Assembly (NCBI GenBank): GCA_002914805.1
Contig: JXTB01000510.1
Coordinates: forward strand, 119,216 to 183,215
Origin: Parasponia andersonii
Lineage: Eukaryota; Streptophyta; Magnoliopsida; Rosales; Cannabaceae
Direction of reading: 5' to 3'
Length of the DNA stretch: 64,000 nt
The translations under genes and the position numbers were made by a program. Under the pieces are notes generated by a model that did no database searches, was not told the origin of the DNA, and worked only from the letters and a program-made list of their open reading frames with translations. Position 1 is the stretch's first letter, and every line of letters starts with the position of its first letter. This document shows, piece by piece, positions 12,179 to 27,800 of the stretch.

Positions 12179-12769
12179 TTAGAGGTGGCAATTTGTGTCG
12201 GTGGATTGAGTTCGTGTCAAGTTAAAGTATAATATACATATAAATTATGTCAATCCAAATCTGACTCGTGACCTGACATGCCAAAAAAGTATCAACATTA
12301 TCCCGTCCCGCACATAAAATAGGTTGATCCGAACTCAACCCGTGCAACCTGCTTTGGTGAATAACATTTAACCTACAATCCGATTTTGACCCATCATCAC
12401 GCTATGACCTATATTTTTTTACTTATATTTTCTTTTTTTAAATCTATTATTGTCTCATTTCAAAACAAATAAATAATAAGTAATTTATAAATATAACTAA
12501 TAATTTATAATCCTAAATATTTACATTGTACAAATTAAATATATCTATAATAATAACCATAAATAAATTAAAAAATATATTTTTATAATTTAATTATGTA
12601 TATATTTTTTGGCGGATCAAATGGATCAAGTGGACCGACCTAAATCCGATCCTTTTCTTTCATCGTGGCAGGTGGGTCGACCTGATTTTGACCTTTACTC
12701 TTTTTCTTCAACCATAATCAGTAAAAAATGGAGACATGTCATCGTGTTGTAACCCAAATTGCCACTCTT
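12179..12769. mobile_element. Non-autonomous hAT-like element (591 bp)
   Basis: The ends are inverted: AGAGGTGGCAATTTG on the left, and AGAGTGGCAATTTGGGT read inward from the right. Flanking 8-bp sequences AATTTAGA (12171-12178) and AATTTAAA (12770-12777) match at 7 of 8 positions, as expected of an old hAT target-site duplication. Inside are hAT-like GGTC/GACC-rich subterminal motifs and no open frame. Confidence 0.65.
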
Positions 12770-12777
12770 AATTTAAA

Positions 12778-14038
12778 CAATACAGTGACCAGATTACTAC
12801 AGATCAGAGAATTTAAGAATTTAATTTTCATAATTGAAACTTTGAAAACTAAATTACCGCAAATTGGATAATTCAAGGACCATCTGAGCCATAAACTCAA
12901 TTGCTATATATGCTTTTACTTCAAAAGCCCAAATCAATAATATACATGAGCGTTTTGAACTATAAGAAATACTTAATTTTATTTAGACCGGTGCAAGTCT
13001 AGATCGCGTGATTGGACCAAATCAAACTTGTGATTAAGCAAAGCAAAGGCAATGCTAGTTTGGGTTAACTTTTATATTTTGATTCTCTAATTTTGATCTC
13101 CAACGAGAGTTTACACGATTGGAAAGTCATGTGAGTCGTTAGTCTTCTTCTAAAGTATATGATTTTCGGTAAGACTATTTGGTAATACCTTGCATGAGTA
13201 ATTTTTTAGAATATGGACAAAATATTTCCAATGATGTGACTTTCTAAAAAGACCAATTATATTTTCACGTTTATGTTGAGAAATTACATTATAGATTTTT
13301 AACTCGTGATTATTATTATTATTTATTTATTTATTTTGTATTCCGGTCCTAGCCGCGTTTGGTTGGTACTTTTTCTTATTTTGAAAGAAACTGTGCAAAT
13401 GCGGCGCCCGCCAGGGACGTGAGACTGACCGGGGAATTAAGAGGATTTTGGCCTTTGGGCTTCTTGCTTTGACCATTTGACTATTTCAATTTTTTTTTCC
13501 ACCTAATAACAAAACTTTAATTAATTAATTTTTTTAATTACCCAGCGTGGCTTGTGGCAGCTCAGATAGGCAAAGCTGCAGGCCAGGTGGCTGTTTTGAT
13601 TTGATTTGGTTTGGTTCTGAGTTCTGACAGTGAGAAATGAGAAACCTACTACCATAAACCATAAACTGGTTAACGCTACTTTCCCAACTGAGTTGACCGC
13701 TCTCTTTTATTTACGTATTGTATTGTACGGATCCCATTCTTTAAAAGAAATTAAAAAAAAAATTACAATGTAGTACCCAGCTGCATGAGCACGAGCATGA
13801 ACGACAACGACGTCACCTTCTGTCCTCGCTGAGTTAAACATCAAATGTTTTTATTTTGTTTTGTTATTCACATTCGATCACTTGTGTGACTTGAGTCCAT
13901 TTTGACTGCATTTTCATTTCGGTTCTCTAAGTTTTGAGTTCGATTTTTTATAATTTGGTGTCAAAATCAGGGCCTCGGCCACTTTTAAGGGTTGTTATTA
14001 CAATACTGTTAAGTCTTTTAATTTTCATAAGTCTATCC

Positions 14039-14074
<36 letters not shown>

Positions 14075-14210
14075 GAATTCTTTAGTTTGCCCTCTTTCAT
14101 TTCTGCATACCCGTGGTCTTCCTTTATTTATTATTTAAATATAAAAATTTATATTTGGTTTATATTTAACTTTTGCCAATTCTTTATCTTCTTTGCGTAC
14201 TGTTAATCCA
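12778..14210. other. Intergenic stretch, no gene seen
   Basis: AT-rich with a GC-richer island near 13370-13640 and a (TA)n microsatellite at about 14041-14070. Short reading frames here resemble nothing known to me. The rightmost part may be upstream DNA of the 5'-truncated LINE. Confidence 0.5.
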
Positions 14211-14213
14211 TGA

Positions 14214-17200
14214 TTGGTTGTTAGTGATTTTAATGCGGTCATAGATACTTATGAGACGCATTCTTTAAGAGAAGATCTTGTGAGGATTTTCGTGAGATCT
14301 TATGAGGATTTTCGTATTATTCTTTATAACTTATTAGATATTGACTCTCAGGATCCTTTTTACACTTGGAGGGATAATCGGAATGGTAGAATCATTATGT
14401 CTCGGTTGGACAGAGCATTTTATAGCCAAAATTTTCTGAATCAGTGGAATCAGGTCTCAAGTATTTGTTTGTCTCGTTTGCATTATGACCATCATCTTTT
14501 ATTATTGTCTTCTTCAACAAATGTCGCATCAGGTCCAAAACCTTTTCTCTATAAGAGAATATGGCTTTCTCTTTTTTTAAAGACCTAATTACTTCGGTTT
14601 GGTCTCGTCCATATTTTGGTTCTCCAAGTTTTATTTTGGTCAAGAAAGTCAAGGACCTAAAATGTGAATTAAAGTTATGAAATTGGCAAGTTTTCAGTGG
14701 TCTTAAACTTAATATTTCTAAGGCTGCTGCAAAGTCTTATTTATTCAAGAACAGCTTGCTACCGAGGATTCTACTGACTCACTTCTTTTTCAAGAAATTG
14801 AAGCTCTCTCCTCTTTGGACACTTTCTTGTCCCAAAAAAGTGTCCAAAGAAGAAATTTATCTTCATGAGCAAAGCAGAATCAAGTGGCTAAAAGAGGGGG
14901 ACAGAAACTCCTCCTTTTTCCATAATATGGCGAAACACAAACGTACTACAAATGTTTTGAGTCATATACATATTGGGGATGATGTTTTGGATGATATAAA
15001 TTTAATCTCCACTCATATCCAGCAATTCTACAAGATTTTGTTCATCGAACCCTGTAATAGAGTTCTTGATTACTCTGTCATTTAGGATATTATTCCAAAT
15101 CAGGTTACACTTTCAAATAATGTGGAGCTATGTCGTATTCCTACTGAAGAGGAAATTCGGCTGACCATTTTTGACATGGATGCCTCTAGTGCCCCATATC
15201 CTGATGGTTATTCTGGCAAGTTTTTCCGTCACTGTTAGGATATTGTGAGTTCAGATATAGTTTCAGCTGTCCAACACTTCTCCCTTTATAGTAACTTAAA
15301 CACCTGGTCTTAATTCTAATTTTTTGATGTTAATTCCTAAAATGGATAATGATCTTACTAGTGATTAGTACCGACTGATTGTTTTAGGTAAATTTCTTTA
15401 CAAGCTGATTATGAAAATCATAGCTGATCGTTTGGGCTGTGTTTGCTCTTATATCATTTCTCCCCATTAGTTTAGTTTTGTCCCTGGTAGGAACATTTAG
15501 GATTGTATTATTGGAGCTTCAGAATGTTATAATTGTCCTCATAAAGATAGTTATAGAGGCAATTTGGCAATGAAGTTGGATCTCAGGAAGGCTTTTGATA
15601 CTATGCGATGGGGTTTCATTAAGGTTGTTTTATCATGTTTCGACTTTGGAGACAATTTTGTCGTGTGGATTGAAATGATATTTCATTTGGCTCGCCTTTC
15701 TATTTTGATTAATGGTTCTCCTTATAGGTATTTTTCTTATTTTAGATGAGTTCGCCAAGGTGATCCTCTATCGTCGCTTCTATTTGTTCTTGTGGAAGAT
15801 TTCTTGAATCAGTACCTTACACGATTGATTGAAAATGCTAAGCTGGTCCCAATGATTTCTGCAAGACATGACAAGGCTACTTATTATCTCTTTGCAGATA
15901 ATGTGCTTTTATTTACACGAGCTTCAAGGTCCAATATCAATATTATTCTTAATGCCCTTAGACGTTATGAAGATTTGTCGGAACAACAGGTTAATTACAA
16001 CAAATCTTTCATCTATTTTGGCAATGCAATTTCTCCAGCAAGAGTCTCTGAATATCTTTCTCAAATTGGTTCCACTTTAACCTACCTTGGTATTTCCTTG
16101 TTTGTCGACTCCCCCAAGATGGCTCACTTTCAACCAATTCTGGATAAGATATAGAATAACTTTGAATACTGGAAAGGTATGAGTCTATCAATGACAAGTA
16201 GAGTAAGCTTGGTTAATTTGGTTATTATGGGATATCTTTCTTATTCTTTTTAGGTATATCATTAGCCAATTAGTCTTTAGAAGGATTTGATTTCTGCGAT
16301 AAGGAATTTTTTGTGGTCTGGCTCAATCAAAGAAACTAAACCTGTCATTATCTTCAGCCACAAAAAAAAAAGGCGGCCTTGGTCTTCGAGATTCTCGTCT
16401 TCTCAACTTTGCACTTTTAAAGAAACTCTCTTGGAGTTTGTTGACTGAGGATTTTTTTGTCTTTAAGTTTTTACGTGGTCATTTTTTCTCATTGGTTTCT
16501 CTATTCGCAGGTTTTAGAAATCTTCTATTTGATATGGTTTAAAGCCTTTTATTCAACCAGTTATTGATGAGTTGATATAGGCACCAGGTATTAATTCTAA
16601 GGTCCATTTATGGACAAATAACTAGCTTACTTCTCCTTTAGTTGACGTGATTGATTATGATGCTATTCTGAAGTCTACTTTTGATTCTATCATTAGGGAT
16701 GTGTCTACTAATGCAGTTTACTCTTTACTATACTCTTTAATAAATAACTTTCCACAACTTACTAAGGAGATTAGGAATATTACTTTTTGTGATAATGATA
16801 CTTTTATATGGCGCAATTCCCCTTTAGGTTGAATTACTTGTGCAGATGCTTATTTGTCCTTGGCTGGTCTTTTCATTAAAGAAATATGGGGTGATAAGTT
16901 CTGGGCTAGTTTCATTTCTCTGTCTCAGTCTATATTTTTTTGAAGATTAATGCAAGATAAACTTCCAACAGAGATGAACCTCATGCAAATAGGCTTTATA
17001 ATGTCCCCCTGTTGTCATTTTTGTTTTGAGCATGAGGAAACTACAGATCATCTATTTACTTCCTACTCTTTTGCTCGTAGTATTTGGGATGCTGTCTCTT
17101 CTACCTTCATGCGACGTATACGTCTGGATGGCTCAATTATTGATCTTTAGCTGGATGCTTTAGAAGCTACTTTTAGTAGCCACATTTCTCAACTTTGGAG

Positions 17201-18237
17201 ATCTGCAATTGTTTTTGCTGTCTGGATTATATGGAGATCTCATAATAAGTTCATTTTTGACAATGAAAAACCTAACATTCATTCTGCTATCATTTGGGGT
17301 TTGGCGTGCATTTAATAAGTCCAATCTAATAGGATCGGGTATAATGCATAATATGGTAGAGGAATTAGCTATCTTGAATTGTCTTCATGTTGATCTTAAG
17401 CCTCCTAAGGCTCCTAGAATTATTGAAGTACGTTGACAACTTCGCCCTTCAAGTTAGTTAAAAGATAATGCAGATGTTCAGCTTATGGTTCTCTGGGTTT
17501 TGCAAGATGTGGTGATATTTTCCGAACTTCAAAGGGTTTCTTCAAAGGTGGTTTTGCATTCCTTTAGGGAAACCATATGCCTTTGAAGCAGAATTGGTTG
17601 TGACTGTGTATGTTATTTTTTATGCTTGAAATTTTAGTTTGAGGAATATTTAGTTGGAGAGTGATTCTACTTATCTGGTATTAGCTTTAAGAACTCGTTC
17701 TCTGTCTATCCCTTGGCGCTAGAAACCTTTTTGGATGCAGTATCTTCAATTTATCTTTCAAATAAATTTTTATATTTCTCATATATACCAAGAGAGGAAT
17801 ACTATTGCGGACATTTTGGCTTCTAGAGCTACGAGCATTCAAGTTCAGACTTGGTGGCATTCTGCTCCGCCTTTTATTGATGAGAAGATTAAAAAGGATT
17901 GTCTTCGATATAATTTTCATTTCTGTTAGCAGTCTATTTTGTAAAACGGTGTGCTCTTTCTCTTTTTTATGGTTTTTTTCACTGGGTTTTATATAAAAAA
18001 AAATTTTTACTGAGACATTATTGGGAGGTTAAGACAATAGTTTTGTTTAAGCAAAGCTATATGGCTCATCTTAGAGCTTCTTCTTTTGTTTCTTTCTTTG
18101 TCCTCTTTCTGGGGATAGTTGGTGCTCTGCTACTTTGTACTTTCATTTTTCTTTCTATTTAATAAATTTTTAGGGGACCACTTAGTTTTCTATTTTTATG
18201 GAATTCTAAGTGTTTTTCCGTAGGTTCCATTTAAAAA
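14214..18237 (+). pseudogene. L1-type LINE (non-LTR retrotransposon), 5'-truncated and decayed
   Basis: Domains in order: the C-terminal half of an AP-endonuclease (14214-14588: SDFNAV, then RLDRAFYS, then the HHLLLL region); a linker (14860-15085: EQSRIKWLKEGDRNSSFFHN); reverse transcriptase (about 15560-16150: MKLDLRKAFDT at 15570-15602, and LFADNVLLF where the family normally has FADD); a zf-RVT domain (16950-17150: CCHFC, EETTDHLF); and a C-terminal RNase H-like end (about 17735-17925: RNTIADILAS). The frames are broken by stops and frameshifts throughout, so it cannot be active. The 3' end is uncertain: T-rich 3' UTR-like DNA continues to short A-runs at about 17995 or 18232. The endonuclease N-terminus is missing. 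Confidence 0.85.
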
Positions 18238-18451
18238 AACCTTGGCAGTAATCATATTTTTTTTTTTTGAAATAGAGGTCCTAAATTTGAATCTTATTTT
18301 TCCCTCGTGAAAAAAAAAAGAATAAACTAGTAGCAATAACACTTTATTTAATTTAAATTTGTTTAAGTGAAGGACAATACAGAAACTCTTTTTTTTTTAA
18401 AAAAAAATATAGAAATTGGTAACGTTTATCTTCGGTCATTTTGTTGCTTAA

Positions 18452-18874
18452 TGCTATGTTTAGTAGAGAGGAAAGAATGAGGAAAGGAAAAAATAGGAGG
18501 ACAAAAAAATGTATAGGATGGAAAGGAAAATATTTTTCCTTCATAGTTATTTAGTACGTAGGAAGGAAAGAAAGTCAGTTTAATTTAAAATGACAACTTT
18601 ACCTCTAATATTACTATTATTTAAAGTTAAGTACAAAAATAGTTTTGTAATTTAATTTACCAATACACCAACAATACATTTTTCTTACTATTTTCTCTCC
18701 ACTTTCGAGTGAAAAAAATTTATGTGAATCTTAGCATTTTTTTTTTCACTTTGTTCTCCCTTTCCCTTTCCCTTCTCTTTTCCCTCTTACCCAACAACCT
18801 AAATTTTTAATTTTCTCCACTTTTCTATCAAATTTTTTCCTTCCTCTCCCTTTTCCTTCCTACCAAACATAGCC
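18452..18874. mobile_element. Tourist-like MITE (PIF/Harbinger type, 423 bp)
   Basis: Left end TGCTATGTTTAGTAGAGAGG; right end read inward GGCTATGTTTGGTAGGAAGG. Both ends are flanked by TAA (18449-18451 and 18875-18877), the usual 3-bp TWA target duplication. The interior is AT-rich, non-coding, and carries purine-rich and pyrimidine-rich arms that are near complements. Confidence 0.7.
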
Positions 18875-18990
18875 TAAGTGAAGAACACCAATATATAGCA
18901 ATAGCATGTGAATCATGAATGTAGATTTAATTTAAATGTAGATGTTACAATTAATAAGAAAAGAAGTTAGAAAATGTTCTCTCTCCTAAG

Positions 18991-19573
18991 ACTATCTCTA
19001 ATGCATTATGCTAAAAAATGGTATGACCAATGCTAAATTTAGCATGCACTTTTGAATTTTGCTACAATGCATATATGCTAAAAGAAATGTAAGTTTGTAT
19101 TTTAAACATTAACTTCATATATAAAATATATATTTTTCTACTATATACTCTTATTATTTTATCATTTAATTACTAATCATAAAGATTAACTTTATCTACC
19201 AATTTAGAAGTACTCATGTTCTATATAAATGAATAAATTAGTCATTGCAAAAAATTTGTAAATAAAAAAAATATTCTCCTACTAATTATAATTGATTGTA
19301 ATTTAGTAAGAATAAACTTGTAAATAAAATTTAATAAAAAAATAAATACATACGTTGAATTTTGATAATTATATATAAAACAGTGATAATATTGAAAATA
19401 ATAATACATACTAAAATTTAGCATATGTTATACTTTATGCTATATTTAGCACAATAAATGTTATATGCTAAAAATTATACCAAATATAATATACCATTAG
19501 AGAGCTATTTTTCACCCTAAAATACTAAAATATAGTATTAACACAGACATTTAACGTATCAATCAGAGATGCT
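18991..19573. mobile_element. MITE with imperfect terminal inverted repeats (583 bp)
   Basis: Left end ACTATCTCTAATGCATTAT; right end read inward AGCATCTCTGATTGATACG. CTAAG is present on both sides (18986-18990 and 19574-19578), a plausible 5-bp target duplication. The interior repeats phrases such as ATGCTAAATTTAGCAT in inverted orientation. Superfamily not certain. Confidence 0.55.
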
Positions 19574-19578
19574 CTAAG

Positions 19579-22163
19579 GTGAGGGAGGTTGGTTAACAAC
19601 GTGGGAATGCTATATTATAAGACAACGTAAGGAAAGAAATCAGATGACATTATCAAGGTGACGGAGTGATGTGGGAATGTTATCTTATAGGCCTAGGACG
19701 TTGTTCTGCGTCTCCAATCTTTAGAGTCAGATGCCATCGACAATGATACTGTTGGATTTATTTAACTTATTGTCATTTTTTTAGTTAATTATGTGCATCA
19801 GAAAGCTAATAGAATGATACATGATTTAGCTAATTTATTTTAGACGATGAGCTATATGATTAAAATAACCTTTTCCAATTGAATAGGTTGTTTAAAAGGC
19901 ATAGCTTATTTATAATAGTATATATATTTCTTTCCCTAAAATAAAATAACATAGACATTCAATTCTAAAATGTGGTAAATATCTAAGAATATAAAACATT
20001 GGTATATATCTTAAAATGCTGTCGGAAAGTGCTAAGTGTCACGTGTCATGGGCGCAGTCTGATTCCTTCCTAATGGGTCTACCCAACTATGAATTTGGGC
20101 TTGAAGGTTGTTTGGTTCAGTCCTTCAATGAGCTTGCGTCATTTCATTGTTCATTAGTCCAATTTCACAAAACATTATCAGATGTATTAATGTGGTGGTG
20201 TAGACTGTGGGGCAAGATACTATGACATTTTTAATCAAAATTCGAAAGGAAAAAAAATCATTAATGCGAGAAGAGTATGAATAATCACAAATAAAATCCA
20301 AGTATTAGTCTTGGGAAACCTGGCACTGAAAGACTAAGAAACGTTGCTTGTTAGAACCGAGTAAAAATTGAGATATTCTTTTGTTTCATCATGTATTACG
20401 TGGATAACCCTAATTGGGCGTTCCTAATGCCACAACTAACAATGATAATTAGCCCATTATCGGGTAGTATTACACTATTAACTTTGTTTTAAACAGAGGT
20501 TTAGAAAATGTTGCAGCAACCATAATTACTCTTTTTGAAACTTTTGAGCCTAACCTTATTCAAACCTTTTGGTGGCCATTATGGCTGCCATTTCACGTAA
20601 TTGACTTCAAAATCTGTCTTTATAACAATTTGGTTCTTTTTTCTAAACCTTAACTCCTAATTGATTTCATGAGAGAGAGATTACTCCATCCGATGGGTTA
20701 ATGAAAAGGATAGAAACCCACTTGTTTTCACACCTAGAATGTTAGAAAAATGTACTCAAAAACGCACTTTTCAGTACTTGAAAATGCAAATTCTCAACAA
20801 CCTAAGAAAGGAATTTTCTACAATTCCTTATTTAAGTAAATAGGTTAAATAATTAGTCCATGACTTTAAGAATAAAAACGTCCACCAATTAGACCATAGA
20901 GAGGACCGAGAATTTAAGAGACAAAGATGGAAATTGGACCTTAAAGAATAATTCTAGGACTCAATGGAGGAATAATATCATATCAAAAGGTTTGTGGATG
21001 ATTGCTTATGCAGTTATGCGTATATGGTTGGTCTTGGTCCCCTCATTAGCTCTCTCTTGTTTGAGAAGACTCTTTTTTGTGACTTTGACAAGTAGAATAT
21101 CTCATGCAAAAGAAGGTTATTATTATTTTTTAAAAAAATTAAAAAATAGAGGGTTCTGGCTACTGAAAAAGGGCTCTACTGGCTGGACTTGCCAAAGATT
21201 TTTCTTTACCAACCTTCATTAATGAAACTGATAAATCTTTCACTTTATACAATGAAAGAATCAATAGAAATGTGAGAAACAAGGAAATATTTAATGCCAT
21301 TTGACTTGCAAACATAAAATTCTACTCGGCCAATTCAACATGCTTCGACATTAATAGTCATTAGCCAGTACAGCTCACGCACGTATGAAAGTCCAAATCC
21401 TGAAGGAGACACTTAAATCACACCGTTTACCTACTGAAGAAACCAATAACATAAGCTAATACCATTTTTCTCATTTTCTTAGACTTACCATAATTTTTCT
21501 TGCAACGGCTCATTTTTTTCAAATTCAACCTTTGCATCCTTTCTTTTAAATGAATTTTACTTTACGAGGGTAGTATCAGAAACCAAGTAACAATGATATT
21601 CAAAAGTAATGTTTTTCCTTTTTTACTTTTACTTTTTTACTATGAATTGAGATTTGGAGATATGCTTCTGCACCTAAACTCCTAGGAAGAAATTCAAAAT
21701 GGGATGAACCCCACTGAATAAACTAAACTCGTGTCACAATCTGACAAGGAGTTGAAGCCTACCATAGAAGAAAACCTTGGCAACACGGTCATTTGAAAAC
21801 TAAAACTTTACCAAAACGAAAGGCATTTCACTGAAAACTAAAGCATTGCTTTGATGAAGTGATGGAATGAGTTCTTACAATTAATTTTACACCACCCAAT
21901 TCTACAGGGAATTTTTCACTTACCACAGGGCCCCAAAGCTGTCTTCTTTTTCAAAATGGCCAAAGAAACCTAGAAGGCTTGAAGAGCCAATTCCTCAAAG
22001 CCACAAAAAAAAAAAAGAAAAACAACATGCTCCGCCTATATATCCCATGCTTGAACCATGCAAAATATGTACAGGAGCACCTCAAGCCAATCACAATTCA
22101 CTGACAGCTTTTCATTCATATGTATTAGTTGGCCTTGATCATGGAGAAGCCCTAAGTAACAAG
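19579..22163. other. Intergenic stretch downstream of the WRKY gene
   Basis: No gene seen on either strand. AT-rich, with several A-runs. The segment nearest 22164 should include the 3' UTR and polyadenylation region of the WRKY gene, which is transcribed leftward. Confidence 0.5.
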
Positions 22164-24079
<1,916 letters not shown>

Positions 24080-24549
24080 ATTAAGAAGACAAAAAACCCC
24101 AAGAAAGAAAAATCCCTAATTTCTCAAACCCAATAATTCCAACCAAAACGAACCATAAAGAAAGAAAACCCAGATAGCTGTTTCAATCATAAAAAGCTCA
24201 GCAACCCAAAAGACCCAGATAGAGAAAACCCCATTCTTAACAGAAAAGAGCCCAAAAATGAAATTAACTTTCTTTTCTTCTCTATTTTTTTTTCGGGTCG
24301 AGCTAATGAAAATTAGAATTGGGAGTGAAACTAAGAAGACGTAGAAGAATAGGTGGGGTTCTGTGAAAATTGAGATGAAAGAGAGGAAAACCCAGAAGGG
24401 AGATCAGAAATTTTGAAGAGAGAAATGAATTGAATTTAAAGCGAGGGAAGAAGAGGAAAAGCACCAAAGAAGAGAAGAGAAGAGAAGAGAACAGACCTTG
24501 TTGGACTTGGTGCTGTCAAACCCTAGATTCGTCTTCCCCTTTGCTCTTT

Positions 24550-24725
24550 CTTTTTTTTTTTTTTTTTTTTGGTTTGAGGTTGAAAGGTGTGAAAGAGAAG
24601 ACTTTGCTTCGCTTGAGGAAAATTCACACAGCCTGACACCCATAAGAATACAAACTCCCCATCTTATTATTTTTTTTCTCTTTCTTTGTTAAAAAAAACA
24701 TATTATTTAAAAATACATTTGTTTC

Positions 24726-24758
<33 letters not shown>

Positions 24759-24767
24759 CAAAGATGC

Positions 24768-24815
<48 letters not shown>
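24550..24815. repeat. Homopolymer and (GA)n tracts upstream of the WRKY gene
   Basis: A T-run at about 24550-24570, an A-run at about 24730-24758 and a (GA)n microsatellite at about 24773-24814, all within 0.75 kb upstream of the start codon. GA/CT tracts are common in plant 5' UTRs and core promoters. Likely polymorphic. Confidence 0.8.
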
Positions 24816-24818
<3 letters not shown>

Positions 24819-27800
24819 GGGAAGCTCAGCTCAGCTCAGACCAGAAAAATGGAACGAAACTGCCGTTTATGTCACAGATTTGAAGGTGGGGACCACCAAA
24901 GACCTCTGTTGTTCTTTTTCTCTTCTCCCAATTCAACTTTTTTTTAAAAAAAAAAATTTTAATTATAAATTTTTTTATTAAAAAAAAAAGTTGAAATTGA
25001 AATCCCTCCTTAGCTGAGCCTGAGCAGCTTGAGTTTTACTAGTTGCCAGATACATACCGTGCGGTGATTGGATTAAACTTTGAAACACTCTCCCCTCTGC
25101 ATTACGTACATTTGTATTCCCCATTCGGAGTGACTCTTTCCTGCTTTGCCACGTCCTTAACCTCATCATCATCATCATAACTCTCTGGATTTTGATTCTA
25201 TCTAAGTTCAATTTATGTATCCATAACATCTATGTATGTCAAATGTTTTTTTATGTTACGTTACTTCAAACTATTCTATTGCTTTTATAATTTTTTTTGA
25301 GAAAGTATGTGTTATAAGATTGGTTGGACATAAAAGACGCGTTGCCCTTTGGTGTGTTTATCCTAGACTAGAGCTTCTAATTTTTAACCATATGTTTGAT
25401 TTCGTTATAATAAGGGCTGATCTTATTTTTTTGCCCCTAAAAGATTACTTAAATCTGATTTTGGTTTTTGACATCTATTTTTTTTTTTTTTTACACATTT
25501 GGGACTCATGCTATAATTTTGCCTTAAATTTGACATCTATATTTTTTGATACGATGAACTATGTTTTTCTTTTAAAAAAAAAAATCATCATCAATTTATT
25601 GAGCTTTGTTATAGTATGCTACAAATTCAAATCGTCTACCGATAGTCTCTTAATTTATGCCTACCTGAATGGATAGAACATAACAATAAGAATTTAAATA
25701 AGAATACAAGTTAAAAAAAACTAATTAGGAGTTTAAAATTTAAGTGTTGTGTCATTAATTAATTAGTTGAAAATGAATTGAGAGACGAATATTGAATAAG
25801 TTAAGTTCCACTACTTCACAAATTGTTTATTCTTCCTTTTCTACATTTAAGGTAACGTAGGAAAACCTATCTTTAAAAACAAAAAAATAGTGAACGTTAT
25901 TGAACCGGAAAATTGAAGGAAAAAAATTATTTATTTGACGTTATCTATTCTCTTTTTTATTTTCTATCCCAAGAAATTGATTATATAATAGGGTCACAAA
26001 TTATTTATAGATATCACTAAAGATTGTCATAATCGGAACGCATTCAAAGTCAAAGTAATTGATGATTAAGAATATTTCTACGGGAAACAGTGATGGCAAA
26101 GCCCAAAAACAAAGTCGTGGACAATTAAAAAGAATTGAAAAAAAGAAGAAGTTTAATATAATAATAAAATGGCAAAGACTCTGCTAGAAAAAATAAAATA
26201 AATAAATAATAAAGAGAGTAATATAATGCAAAGACTAAAGCTGTGTCTTAACCAAAACCAATAAGGCACTTGTTTTTTACTTCGCTTTGAAGTATTTTCC
26301 CTCTTTGTCTGCGGGGTTTTATCAAAATATCCGTCAAATGTGGGGCCCACAAGTCTCAGACCACTACTCGAGAGCATCCTATATAGCCGTTGCCAAAAGT
26401 GTCCAATCATATAACGCCACGTGTACATTTACTCCTTAAAGCTTGACACGTACCCCAACGTATTTTTTGACTGCCCCAAAACTGCTATTGTGCGCCGGGG
26501 CGGGGGGGGTGAACTCTGTTAGTTCGGCGACTGACATGGCGCGGGGCCCGATGGGTCCCAGTACCGTTGACTTTGCACTCCCATCTCCCTTTCTAAAGTG
26601 TGGCGTAATCAGGTGCTTTAAAACCTAATTATGTTTTTCGCAAGCGAAGGAATTGATTGTAAATTATTATTGTGTATTATTTTATTTTGGATTGGAACTA
26701 AAATTGGGCAAGAACTAGCGGAAGTTTCATCTACGGCATGTAGAATGACCGAAATAACCTTACGAAAAAATGACCCTCTAATTGACTAATGGTTGTCCTC
26801 TTAGGAAATTTAGCAGGAAATAAAATAAAGTAAATCAGCCCACACTGCTTAAGGGGAGGACAATGCCACTATGATTCATGCAAGTTAAGGTTAATTGACA
26901 GTATTCAATGACCACCCTCTCTTTTTCTTTTTTTTGATAAACAATGACCACCCTCTCAGAATCAGCTAGGAACTACTCATTTATCTACAGTATAATCATT
27001 ATTTAATTATTTAATGAAATATACATGCTAATTAATGAGATTAGACTTTAGAGAACACATTTAGCACTCTTCTTAGAATCAAATAATAACTCTAAAAAAA
27101 TACAACAATTTCCAATTGTGTGCTAAGAGATCTAACTTGAGTTAGAGTAAGATTTTTGGTTCATCAACTGTTTTATAATTATTATATAGAGTTACATTCG
27201 CCAAATATTAAAATAAATAAACTCAGTCTCCATTAGTTTATGTTGAAAAATTAGAGAAAAGCTTCATGTGTACAAACTTAAAAATTAACCAGTCAAAGTC
27301 TATTAACTATAATATATTGTTTAAAACTTTAAAATGATGTGGCAACCAATTATTGACTGGACATGAAATTTAAAAGCAAAATTGGATACTTGATTTCCAT
27401 TACTGAAATAGAGAATCTTATTAAACAAAAAGATTGTGTTTAAAATGTTTTCACTTATCAAATGTAGAGAGAGTAACTTGGGTATAAATCCATTACGTGT
27501 GTAAGCCTTTTTTTTTATATTCGAATTGCGTGTTTAAGCTACACTCGTGTAGAACTACTTGTACGGTTGGTCTATATAAGCATACATATATGTATACACA
27601 TACATGTTACATTACATGTAAGAGCTGATAAAATTATTGGATGAGCATTTATGCAAAATAAGCATGTAATATATATCGGATATTATTGTATTGTCATATC
27701 TAATTCCCTAATTGGACCCACTTAAAGCTTGGGCAAAGCTGTGCATGTTTTCTGGGTTTTTGGAGCCTTGGACTCTGGCGTAGATGCAAACAAAAATTTG

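Noticed and set aside
14214-14588. Host exonuclease/endonuclease gene
   Set aside because: SDFNAV and RLDRAF motifs followed by RT and zf-RVT identify the endonuclease part of a LINE.
26443-26628. Possible short gene near the G-box at 26418
   Set aside because: The frame has no family resemblance and contains low-complexity G-runs; the G-box alone does not support a gene.
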